Part shown: in pieces, positions 1-11,100 of the stretch
How positions within the stretch are numbered: position 1 is the stretch's first letter
Layout of the letters: each line of letters starts with the position of its first letter
Assembly: GCF_964340395.1 (NCBI RefSeq)
Contig: NC_135553.1
Location: 21,744,949-21,808,948 of the forward strand
DNA: 64,000 nucleotides
Direction of reading: 5' to 3'
Source of the DNA: Glandiceps talaboti
Lineage: Eukaryota; Hemichordata; Enteropneusta; Spengelidae
Program-made: the position numbers and the translations under genes
Notes under the pieces: model-generated
The model's input: the letters and a program-made list of their open reading frames with translations, nothing else
What the model was told of the DNA's origin: nothing
The model's database searches: none

Positions 1-1112
1 ATTGAGCTTTAGATGGCCTCAGATGCGAAGACACCCGACGGACTCAAACCTGAAATAATACCTTTGAGACTACAGGGAAGGATTCTGCTTCACTGTCGTC
101 GTGTGTATTCGGATCTGAGGCTATCTGATGCTCAATATGACGCTATGTGAATCTGAATCTGACGCCAACTTTATACTCGTGCTCTACACTGAGAAAGACT
201 GAGAAGGTTTCCCTTGGATCTGCACTTTGCATTGGCTGGACAAACATGGGAAAAAAGAAGACCGAGGCAGGGTATTTAAGTGATTCAAACTCACCAGAAA
301 ACAATTTTTTCTTGGCCTTAAAATAGGTTTACAATGAGCGCTGAGTTCACAAACCGGTGAAATATTTATCATATTTTCAATTTTGTCAAATATGGACTTA
401 TCATTTTCAAATTTCCCACACTAATGCACAGATGAATAAAGAAAAATCGTGTCTTTTTAGATTTTCGATTAGAGGTTTAGGAAGTATTATATTGACCTCG
501 AGCTGTCTCCTTTTTACCATGTTCTTTTCCGATTTCTCTCGATGACAAACTACCGCTGTTTGTTGCAAGGCTTGTACATAATCATTTATCTAGCTTTGTA
601 TCTCAGGATATAAATACACTCTCACATATTTATCAAGTGTAATAATCTATAATTTATACCCAAATGTGTGTGGTCAAAATATAGAAAATATACCAAGCCT
701 TGCCTAGCCTACAAAGAAAATTTTGCGACAATGTATCAATAATGGTGACCTATACATTGACCTCTATATAATTAGTGTACAGTGAGGGCGCGCCACTCAA
801 CAAAATCTTGACAATTTTCCTGTAGTGATTAAAGGAATGTGTAAACTCATGGTGGGACAGAAGGAAGTTCAACACGCACATGCCATATCCCGGGTATGTA
901 GGGGATCATGAAAGCCGAGTGAAGTCGAGGATGGCAAGCTTTCCTGTGCTGAGAATAGAAGGCGTGACAGGCATTTCAACAGCATTTTTGACAACTAACT
1001 TTCATTGGGACTTGACGAATCACAGATATAGAGCTAAATTTCTTGTATAAATCATGAAATTGCAAGACTATACCCTTAGGCCTTACGGAAGGCATTCAGT
1101 TTAAATCTGGTC
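1..1112 (+). repeat. Dispersed repeat R1, copy 1 (cut by window edge)
   Basis: This block recurs in inverse orientation at about 43853-44985 and as a partial same-sense copy at about 61795-62275. The right boundary is sharp: all copies share an end reading CATTCAGTTTAAATCTGGT, after which LINE sequence starts here. The left part (about 1-180) is internally self-complementary: a motif around 10-45 recurs inverted around 100-150, giving a long imperfect hairpin. No coding frame over about 60 codons in it looks like a protein. The family is unknown; a foldback or non-autonomous DNA element is my inference. Confidence 0.6.
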
Positions 1113-1895
1113 AAAGTGATGTGTTACTAGAAAGAGTGCAACTTTTAGCGTGCAGAATATCTTGGGTGGTAGAGTATCGATCAAGATGTGCCTCAAAATG
1201 TGCTGTACTGGGAGAATGTGGAAGGTACCCAATATATTGGACAACAGCAAAAAGATGTATAAAGTATCGGGCTTACTAGAAAACATGCCGAATTCTAGAT
1301 GTCCTTGGAAATGTTATGATATGCTTTACTAAATTGAAAACTCTGGTTTAAGATCAAGAGGTGTGTGTGTATGTGTGTGTGTGAAATAAAAAATTACTAT
1401 CTATTTGTAATGTACAGGGGGTGAGGGAAGCACAAGAAGTACACAATATTTGTAAATACATTTGTTACTAGATTTAAGCAGTTTTTATTCTCAAATTGGT
1501 ATAGTGATGTGTCAAACCTAGATAAACTTGAATATTATAGAACTTTTAAATTTCTTTTTCATCCAGAAAAAAAAATTTATTTACTGTTAAATTTGGTAAA
1601 CATCGAAAGATGATTACACGTTTTAGATGTTCAGCTCACTGTTTGAAAATAGAAGCTGGGAAAAGAAATGGATAGAATGACAAGATCATATTTGCACACT
1701 TTGTGATATGGCAGAGGTGAACGATGAATTTCACTCTATATATATGCAGACCCTTATGTACATTTTGGACCAGTATCGCAATATAATCCTCAACATTTTG
1801 ATTCTCGTTCATCATATGACAAGTTTATTGAAATAATGCGACCTGACGACGAAAACTTACTGCAAGAATGATTTCGGTAATTCGAGCACAGAACG
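1113..1895 (+). mobile_element. LINE-A 3' end fragment (non-LTR retrotransposon remnant)
   Basis: The sequence matches by eye the 3' parts of the fuller LINE-A copies at 26440-28310 and 46155-47880. It starts inside the segment coding for QSDVLLERVQLLA and runs through the tail coding for a Cys-rich C-terminus (CTLCDMAEVNDEFH). The frame is broken by stops and indels, so it is dead. It is 5' truncated exactly where repeat R1 begins. Clade not assigned. Confidence 0.65.
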
Positions 1896-3405
1896 CTTAT
1901 ATGGTCACACTGGTAGCAGCTTGTATAGTATTTGGCATAATATGCATGAAGTATAAAATCCAGAAATATAGATCGTAAACATCCATCATGGCATCGCTCG
2001 CTGGGTAAGTAGAACTTTTTAAAACTGAATATAAATACAATGATACAATATCATGAACAATCCATATTGGAAGATTTATCTTATCTGACTTTTGACATGA
2101 CATCCAGAATTTGTAGGACAATAGTACTGTTGCGGCTGTATTGGGTAGTGGTTCCTTAATATTCAATGATCAACAGTTCCACTTGGGGATTGTTGTTGGA
2201 AGGAAAGTAAGAATTTATTGTTGACTGAATGCGTTGACAACATTCCTCCAGATAGTCATGTGACTGGTGGTAGAAGGATGTCGACAACAACTTTTAGATT
2301 TGAAATGTTGTACATCAACGTTTTCTGGATATAGCTCTCGGTTCTTCAAATGATTTGCATTCTAGTTGGTTGAGCATACTTTGGACACTGTACTGGCCTT
2401 CCAATTGTAGTCATTTATAACAAACCTGGCCGCTCTTCGTTGCACCCTCTTTCCATAATTAAATTTTGTTATGCGGATCACAATGGGTAGAGCAGTATTC
2501 AGTCTTACTAGGGTGAAGGAGGCAATTTCCTTAACTTTACGTGTAGAGCTGTAAAGATGACGATGGAGTAGCCTTTATATGCTCCTTGCTTTGCCAGTGA
2601 TTTGTCTAACGTCGTGTTTCCACTGACGATAAATTAATGTAAAAGTTCAATGCCTTGATATGGATGGTGATTGACTGTTGAAAGTTGTGTATTGTTTATG
2701 TTGTAAAATATATGGGTCGGGTTGCGTTTATTTGTAACATGCATTGTGTGACATTTGGTGACATTGAATTTCATTTGCCATTTATTTGCCCAAACGTGTG
2801 AATAGGCCAATGTATTTCTGTAATTGTTGACTATGATCGGTGTTCTTATCTTCTCTGTATGATATGCAGTCGCCAGCAAATAATATGATGTTTAAGCAAA
2901 CTTGCTCTGTTACGACAGGTATAGAGAAATTAACGAGAAGAATGTGAAGAATCGTTTATATGAAACATTTATTGGCGTCTTACAAGATAAACAGTAGTTG
3001 CATTGGCCTGTGTCTGTGTAAATTTAATTTTTTATATGGCAGGGAACACTGTTCGATACTGTTTGTTACAGCTGTGTTGGCTTAAATAGAATTTGTTAGA
3101 AAATGCCTTTTTAATTAACACTTGCGTGTGCGCGCAGAGGGATGATACCATTAACTGTCTATAAATTGTTGAAGCTTATAAATACTTATAAATACAAATA
3201 GAATTTGACCGGGTTTTTTGGTCGTTACCACTACTTTCGTTCCACACGATGCGTCTTATATTACACACGCATGAATCAAATAATGCAATTTTCTGGTTCT
3301 ATTTGGACCCTCTAGGACAAGGTAAAGTCAAATTGCGAGTACCGAGAATTGTAACATATTCATTTACTGTGTACACAATTATCGCAAACCAATACAAGGA
3401 TATAA
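1896..3405 (-). mobile_element. LINE-B reverse transcriptase remnant, copy 1
   Basis: On the minus strand the stretch near 2640-2890 encodes a degenerate reverse transcriptase C-terminal half: LFAGD (in place of the usual FADD), then WANKWQMKFNVTKCHTMHV and a YxGIEL-type motif. This order is typical of CR1/jockey-like LINEs. Frameshifts and stops occur throughout. The same block occurs at 28311-29790, 47881-49460 and 50986-52510. It is arranged tail-to-tail with LINE-A. Confidence 0.65.
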
Positions 3406-4549
3406 TGTTTGGATAACACTTTCCCACCCAGTCTTATTACCACTGGCTCGGATCTATAGTGGCATAACGGCCCTTTATACTTCCTCAACTCCCTGGGAAG
3501 CATGCAACCCATTGCCGCCTTTATATATAAAAATGTTGTTTGTGTGATTGTTATTATTATACAATAGTAAGCCCTTTCACTAAAAATATTAATAACAGTA
3601 ATATTATCATTGTTAATGATAACATTTGCTGCAGTGTCTGACATCGTCGTTGGAATTTTTAGTTCATGGCTATATCATTGTTAGCGTCTTGCGTCTTGCA
3701 TTTTCAAAGGATTGGCTCTAGTCTGTCTAAGTTTGGTAGGAATGTGGATGACGTTGAAAACTACTTGATGGTAATGGGTAGTAGTGTTAGTTGTTTTGCT
3801 TAAATCTCAGACAATAAGCATAACTGACTCTTCTGTTGGTTGTCTGAGCTTGAATTCACTTTGTCAGGTCAAGGGTTACCATAGAAGTTGATGTCACAGT
3901 GAGGGAATGGCTACAAAGAACACAACAATATTGAATTGTGAATGCAAAAATAACCTGTGTCTCCGTTTATTGTGTATTTGATTTGACAAAAACTGAAGGG
4001 AAGGGGGGGGGGGGTACTTGAACAAATTTGGGGATATGACATAGGGGTACTTGAAAAAAATGCCGTCGGTGATAAATACGGGAGTACTTCAAACTATATT
4101 GAATTTGCAAGTGACTCTGTAATAGGATTTATCTTAATCTACGTCAAATCCGACAGTGAATAGATGGAACATTAAGGAGCACACAAAAGCAAGGCATGTC
4201 ATAAAACTGGTCTCAAAATCAGAAATAAATTCAGTTTACAGTCCAATCTGAGGCTAGTCTCGTAGCAGCGCTATGGATCTGCGGTTTAGGGTTGCTGAAT
4301 AAACCTCACAGGTAATGAGCATTGTACCTCTGTCTGGGCGCCCTTATATATATATATTGTATTTGTATGTGGTATTTTCAAATTTGTAATGTATATTTGA
4401 CTTTTGCAAGATATAAACTTGTATTTCTCACTGTAGTAACTTTGTCATATTGATTGCACAACAATAGAAAACGTCATTGTTGTGATGAGTAGAATATATT
4501 CGCAAAGGTCTAAATAACACCAACAGTCTCTACACGCACAAGCAATAGA
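3406..4549. other. Non-coding upstream flank of gene A
   Basis: No gene is visible. The part at about 3650-3860 is shared with 34160-34340 (before gene B) and 49510-49670 (before gene C), so it belongs to the duplicated unit. A poly-G run lies at about 4006-4015. The part near 4220-4340 resembles 35030-35135 and, inverted, 49660-49880, so it is another dispersed repeat. Confidence 0.5.
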
Positions 4550-4727
4550 CTATTAAAAGAAGGCCATGTGATTCCATTCTGACCAATCACGACATTTCCA
4601 AGAAAGTTGTAATAGTTATAATTCTACACATAAATATTAAAGTATTAACACATTGTGCAAATGATACAGGCCAATCGCTTTAAGTACTATATCATTAACA
4701 ACGCTAATTTACTTCATAAATAATCAG
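4550..4727 (+). promoter_or_regulatory. Conserved 5' flank / candidate promoter of gene A
   Basis: This stretch is recognisably conserved before all three paralogues (compare 35268-35448 and 54388-54598), although introns and outer flanks have diverged. It holds a CCAAT box at 4583-4587 in the shared context GACCAATSA, about 140 bp before the first ATG. No convincing TATA box or initiator is seen. Promoter function is inferred from conservation and position only; recent duplication alone could explain the similarity. Confidence 0.35.
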
Positions 4728-5728
4728 ATGTCGGTTCTTGCTTTTATGCTAATGTTTCCCCAATTGTCCCTTAGATCGTTACAAATCAGGATTACCAAAA
4801 GAGCTTTTCTCTTCATCCTTGTCTGCACATTCACATTCGGATGGATCCTCTATTGGGACAAATTTGGAATGGGAGTATCGAAGAGCACGTACCCTGCCTA
4901 CAATGCCATACAAACATCCCAAAAATCGACGGACGACAGAAGCATTTTTTCTTCTTTTACTGAAATAAACCGCGATGGAGAGAAGTCTTTGACAACAAAT
5001 ATGGAAAATAAGTCAGCCGAGAAAGTTTCGACAAACGACACTGCATCTCATAAGGCAGTCGAGAAAGGTTTGATGAAGGACACTGTAGCTAATCCTAACA
5101 CAGGAAGATACCTATTACCAATCTTATACTACAATGCTGCTGTTAATTATTTGTACAATAATTTCAAGATTGCAGCAATAATGGCAATGTATCAAAAGAG
5201 ATCCATTGTAGAAATATCGTTCCCAATACATGGCAGTCAAGATAGAGGGTTAGAAAAGGACTTGAGAACGTTCAATGCCACTTTTGATGGTGAGAAATTG
5301 CATGAAGTGCTTGATACCACATCACTGGAGGACTTTAAAAGAGAATGTAATAACACAGTGAACGTTGTTATGATGCCAATGTCCAGTATAAACTCGACAT
5401 ATAGGTTAGAAAATTATGAAAAGCACAGACTTATATATTCGAAGTTGTATGGAATTGATCTTCCAATACTAAATACAGATCGCAATAGGAGATTACTTTA
5501 CGATTCAGGTGTTGGTCCAAGAAGCGAACAAATGAAATGTTTAGGAATGTTCTACATGTTGGGGTATCTGCTTAATGAAAATCCCGACGTAAATAATATC
5601 TCAAAGAAGATAAATGAACACCTACAACCATCAACGCCAATTCGAGAGGTAGCGAAAGCTGCCATGGCACAGATTTGTGATGGAAAACCCTATCTTGCGA
5701 TACATTGGAGGAATAAGTCCGGTGAAGG
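4728..5728 (+). CDS. Gene A exon 1: O-fucosyltransferase-like type II membrane protein
   Basis: Exon 1 of 4; exons 1-4 join to 472 codons including the stop. Residues about 26-43 (AFLFILVCTFTFGWILYW) form a signal anchor after a basic start, giving a type II Golgi/ER topology. A Ser/Thr/Lys-rich stem follows to about residue 115. The catalytic region begins at GRYLLPILYYNAAVNYLYNNF and the exon ends with IHWRNKSGE, matching the GDP-fucose-binding HxR motif of the O-FucT family. N-glycosylation sequons are present (NATF, NNTV, NSTY). The family moves fucose from GDP-fucose to Ser/Thr; substrate unknown. The exon ends in GG before GTAAGA (phase 2). A pyrimidine tract plus AG at 4773-4774 is conserved in the paralogues, so an upstream exon could supply the true start. 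Confidence 0.8.
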
Positions 5729-5767
5729 GTAAGATACAGTTTGATTATTTATAACGATGAGCTACTT

Positions 5768-5902
<135 letters not shown>

Positions 5903-6333
5903 GTTTGTCGTGGACCACCAGACAGCTATTACATTCAGATTGTCAAGGTGTACATATATGAGAACCACAAATACACATTTACTCATAAGAGGCTACAGAG
6001 CTATCAGAACAAGTTTGGAATTTGAAAGAATGGAACCAACCATATAATATTGAGTTGGATATCATCACACAAGCGGCTGCTTACGCAAGTAAAGTGAGAC
6101 AAAACGTTGTAATCTCTGTCTAACTGAGAAACAATGTATAATCAGTGCTGAAAAGAGCATGCTACTGAACAAAAAATCTGATTTAGTCTCGAAATGTCGC
6201 CATCAAAGTAAATACCCCCGCGCCAAATATAGCAAACCTCCATAAGGAAAAGTTTAGTCTGACCAACTTGTTACTCAATATATAAACAAACATTTAAGTG
6301 TATATATCGACCTTGACAATCCAAATTTTATCA

Positions 6334-6378
6334 GTCATCTGATGATCGCTGAGGAAGTGTAAAACTCTGAGTAATGAC
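6334..6378 (+). ncRNA. Degenerate type I hammerhead ribozyme motif (mutated core)
   Basis: Stem I is GTCAT (6334-6338) with ATGAC (6374-6378), perfectly complementary. CTGATGA core box at 6339-6345. Stem II hairpin in 6346-6360 (CGCT with AGTG, one G-T pair). The second core box reads AAAA at 6361-6364 instead of GAAA. Stem III ACT/AGT with a CTG triloop, then GTA at the expected cleavage site. The layout matches the motifs at 53467, 58569 and 61067. The G12-to-A change hits the base known to act as general base, so cleavage is probably lost. Probably a Penelope-like element relic, in the sense strand of gene A intron 1. Confidence 0.6.
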
Positions 6379-6544
6379 TTATAACATCCTTATTCTTCTG
6401 AATGAAGTCTATAATACTCTGTTAAATTTCTATAGCATCGAGCACTGTTCTCTCCAGTGAGATACTTATACTTATATCTATATACACGTGTTTGTATGGG
6501 TATTTTCATGACCCTTAAGAATTATTTGACTATTTACCACATAA

Positions 6545-7280
6545 ATACGTGCATATCTTCTACTGTGTGACGTCAAACAGGGGTGATTTCAGAGCATATC
6601 ACCCCTGTTCTACCAAACTATTTTTCTCCGTACTGTTTGAGTATTCGTGTCAATCCCACGCTACGATCAAGTTTATCTTAATAATTATGTGCTTTCAAAA
6701 CGTAAATGCATACATTACGTTAGTAACGTTACATATATCCTTGGATGGCATGAGTTTGATACGTAGAAGTCCTTTTATTTTTATTTGATACATTTTATTC
6801 TATTTAAAAATCTCGTAGATTATCGATGTAGCAGCCGACAAGCTTACTTCCGATTTTCTGTCGAGCGCAGATCTCCGAACTTACACAACCCGAGAAAATA
6901 TTATTAAAATGACGGCACAAAAGTTGTATTCAGACAATTCTACTTACGTTTTAAACTAAATTCGATATTGTATGTACCTCGCAAGGTTATAACCGATAAT
7001 TTTGGTTGAGAAACCACACAACAGTATGACCGATACCATACATTTTGTAAGCTTGACCTCGCAACAGGTCACGCGATTATGTAATTTGCATAGCCGCCGG
7101 GCTGAAGAATATAGTGCAATGAAATGATGCAGTATTCGTAAAATACGATTTAAATTTTAGAACAATACAGGGAAATACTTAATTATTGTTTGTACCGGCT
7201 CGAATTTGTATTAGTCTACGGAATCATACTCGGAGCATTATGACGTAAAACTAACATTGATTTTATGGGATTATATATAA
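6545..7280. repeat. Gene A-specific intron 1 insertion, unidentified
   Basis: The paralogous introns of B and C run from the shared motif CATGACCCTTAAGAATTATKTG directly to a TTAATTAC-like motif and the exon 2 acceptor. In A the left part ends near 6540 and the right part resumes near 7280, so about 740 bp is extra. It contains a hairpin (6576-6609) and no coding potential. Exact ends and target duplication could not be settled by eye. Confidence 0.45.
6576..6609. repeat. Perfect 12-bp inverted repeat (hairpin)
   Basis: Arms AACAGGGGTGAT and ATCACCCCTGTT are exact complements around a 10-base loop. It lies inside the gene A-specific insertion in intron 1. Function unknown. Confidence 0.7.
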
Positions 7281-7291
7281 TAATTACATAT

Positions 7292-7976
7292 TGTTACGAG
7301 TCACAGATCTAAAATATATCCATTTAGGACATTTTGGTAAATTTTCATTATGAACTCTAAATTGAAGTCAAAAAGCATTTAAACTTTGTACAAACAGTGA
7401 CATTCCGTTGCGTAACAACATAGGTCTTTGACATCTCTACATGGGGTGTTTCTGAATTGTTTGTACCAGGTACGATTGAACTGTCAACAAGTTTTATTAT
7501 GACATGACTATTTTATGGTCTTTGAGATATGAACTTGTATTACTAATCTAGGGAAGGTGATTGGATATTAGATCTCGGATGATGTCTTTCATCATAAGAC
7601 TTAAGAATACGTCATACTCTAAGAATAGAGATTTTGTGTAAACTTTGAAATGTATTTAAGTTGGGTTTTTAGCCCATCTAGAGAGGAGAGGAGGAGACGG
7701 AGATTGGTCATGTAATAAAATCAACCAAGTGGTTAGCTTGGCGTTCGTTGAACCAGATACGTATGTTTCGTTGTGAGTTCTACTCAACACAATCCAAGTC
7801 GGTACGGTACCTCGTAGAAGAGATGGTTTGAGAAGAAACTAGTTGGTCGGCTAATTCAACGTTATAGTCTTAAATGGAACAGACTGACGATTGGAACAGC
7901 AGTGCGAGTGAGTACTTCCCCGTTTGAACATTTCAATATCGATAAACTGCACAGTAAGCCGATCAACAGCGTTTCA
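7292..7976 (+). repeat. 5' LTR of the Ty3/gypsy element
   Basis: 685 bp, TG...CA ends, same as 15581-16265 by eye over its full length. A purine block (GAGAGGAGAGGAGGAGACGG) lies near 7681. A TGG that could begin the primer-binding site follows at 7978, one base after the LTR; the matching tRNA was not identified. Confidence 0.93.
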
Positions 7977-8197
7977 ATGGTGGAGTAAATCCGGGGCTTG
8001 GCCATGTATCTGGTTCTAGAACTGACATTGTATTCTCCGACACTAATGAACTCCGTAATGGACGATTGACACTTAAGTAATACACTGTAACAGTTGTATG
8101 ATTGAACTTGATGGACGGCACCCAGTATGTTCATTTGCCGTAACTATATGAACACTGATGTATTAATGATTAACGCTTTTTCAACTTACAACACATA

Positions 8198-11100
8198 ATG
8201 GGACTTGACCTGTTGCCGCCCAAATTTACAGGCGATGAAATAGTGAAGAAATGGCTTTGTAAATTCGATGCTTTTATTAGTTTGAAAGGATACAACAATG
8301 ACCAAAGTTTGCATACCTTCACTCTATTGCTAACTGGAGAGGCCGAACGATGGTTTGTATCATTACCAGAAAACGTTGCAGTCAACTGGGCTTACGTGCG
8401 ACAGGCTTTCATAGGGCGTTTTCAAGATGGGGGTCCAAGATGGAAGGTGGACCAAGACTTGCAGAAAATCAAACAAAGTGACGATGAGAATATTGAAGAA
8501 TATGCGTCTCGTGTAAGGGACATATTGTGTCGTTATGGTAGAGATATTAATGGCGAGGAAATCTTGAGTATTTTTTTGCAGGGGATGAGACGTTCGTTAT
8601 TTGGACCTGTTGTTCTGAAAGAGCCAACGAGCTTCAGAGAAGCAGTGAATTTTGCACGTTTAGCAGAAATGGTACAGGATTTGGATGGTCAAGGGAAAAT
8701 GGGAGTGGAAAAGTCAACATCGGATCCAGGGGCCAGCGACCGTGACATCCTTCAGCAAACATGTGACTCTCTTACTGACGCACTCAACTTGAATACCCGT
8801 CTACATGAACAGCTTATTTCGAAGATGACATCACAAGACGAGCCAAACAGGGACGATCACCATTTCACAAGTCATGCGGTAAGACAGAACACTTTCAAAT
8901 CTGATCCATACTCTCGAGAACTTAAGAATAATAGAAATGGACCAACTTATGGAGGTCAACAGATCAGATCAGGTGAACCAGTATGTCGATTATGTAACAA
9001 GCCAGGACACACTAGCCCTTCATGTGTAATGCACAGTGATCGTCAGTTAAATAGTAATACATGTAATGCTAACTTGTCTGTTAATTCACCTACGCTTAGC
9101 AGTATTAGTACAGATAAGATGCATAATAGCAATTTGATCAATGTTAGGATTTATGGTAAGAATGTTAATGCTTTGGTCGATACAGGTTCTTCAGTTACAG
9201 TAGTTACGAGTAAATTATTGAAGGAAATACCAGAACTTAGACGTGTACAAATAGTAAAGTCTTCTCATGATTATATAACAGTAGCTTCAGGTGGTAGGTT
9301 ACCAGTTCGAGGTTTAATTAATATTCCAGCTATTATAAATAATCGTAGTGTCCTTATGCCAGCTCACCTTGTAGACAATCTTAATAAGCCACTAATCATA
9401 GGTGTCGATTTCATGAAAATGCATAGAGCGATTATAGATATGGCCAAGAATAAACTGCGTCTTCGTTCGAAGCTATTTATGCGATCAGCTGACAAATATT
9501 TAATTCCCGCGAAATCAGAATGTATTATATCTGCGCGGCTTCCATCTCACGTTGGTGATGGGATACTTGGCACCACGCCTAATATCAAATCTTTGTGTCA
9601 CCTCGGCTTAGTAACAGCGCGTGTACTGGCTAAAACTGAGAATGATTTAGTTCCAATTAGAATTGCTAATGCAAGCGACAATGATGTTACTTTGAGGAGG
9701 AATACAAGGCTAGGTGTTTTTAAACCACTATCTGATGGTGATCAATTGTATAATATTGACTTGGGCGCTAATCAGACGTATCCCCCTATTGCTAATCCTT
9801 TGACACGAGAACAGAGAGAATTCTTTTCTGACTTTGACTGGACTGACCATGACTTATCTGACCAACAACTTGAACAATTACAGTCAGTTCTATGGCAGAA
9901 TAGGGATGCATTCGTTGATAAATCAGGGACGTTGGGTTATTGTGATGTCATTAAGCATAGAATTGAATTAAATGAGAATGCAAAACCAGTCTCTCGGCCA
10001 CCATATCGTGTCTCCCCAGACAAACGCAAAGAAATAAGGTCTCAGTTAGATAATTTACTTGACCAAGGTGTTATTACACCTTCAACTTCACAGTACAGTA
10101 GTCCACTGTTATTGGTCAAGAAACCGTCAGGTGCGTATAGACTAGTTATTGATTATAGGGAATTAAATAAACAAACAGTGCCAATCGTATTTCCCTTGCC
10201 TGGTTTGCAGGATTGTCTCGACATGATAGGAGATAAGTCTCCTAAATATTTCACTACCCTTGATATGACGTCTGGGTTTTGGCAGTTGGCAATAGATGAG
10301 AGGGATTCTCACAAAACGGCATTTGTTAGTTTAGATGGGAAATATGAATGGAATACTTTACCTCAGGGTTTACGTAATTCTAGTGCTTCGTTTCAACAGA
10401 CAATGCAGCATTTATTTCGAGAATTAATTTGGAGCCACCTCGTCGTCTATCTCGATGATCTTGTTGTGTATAGTAATACTTTTGATAATCATCTGCTTCA
10501 TATAAATAATGTTTTGACACGATTACGAGAAGCAGGTTTGAAACTAGGTCCAAAGAAGTGCCACTTTGGTAGGAAGAAAATTAAGTTCTTGGGTCATATT
10601 CTGACTAAGGATGGTATCTCTGCGGATCCAGCTAAGATTTCAGCTGTTGAGGGTTTTCCAGTCCCTACAAATGTTTCTAAGGTCAAGAGCTTTCTAGGTC
10701 TGGCAGGTTTCTATCGCCGTTTTATCAGAGATTTTTCTAAGATTGCCCATCCACTTCATAATTTATTGCATAAGAATAAGGTGTTCAAATGGACGGATGA
10801 ATGTCAACAGGCATTTGATACCTTGAAACAAAAACTAGTGACAGCTCCATTGTTAGGATTTCCTCAATACAATGATCCGTTCATACTGTATACAGACGCA
10901 TCTGCATTTAGTGTAGGGTACGTTCTAGCACAAAAACAGGACAAACTAGAACGACCGATTGCTTATGGTGGTCGAACTCTGAGTTCGCGCGAACGGAAAT
11001 ATTCGACGACAGAACGAGAAGCTATTGCTTTACTACATGGGTTATCGCAGTGCGACCCTTATCTAAGAGGTAATCGTTTTACGGTGATTACTGATCATGC

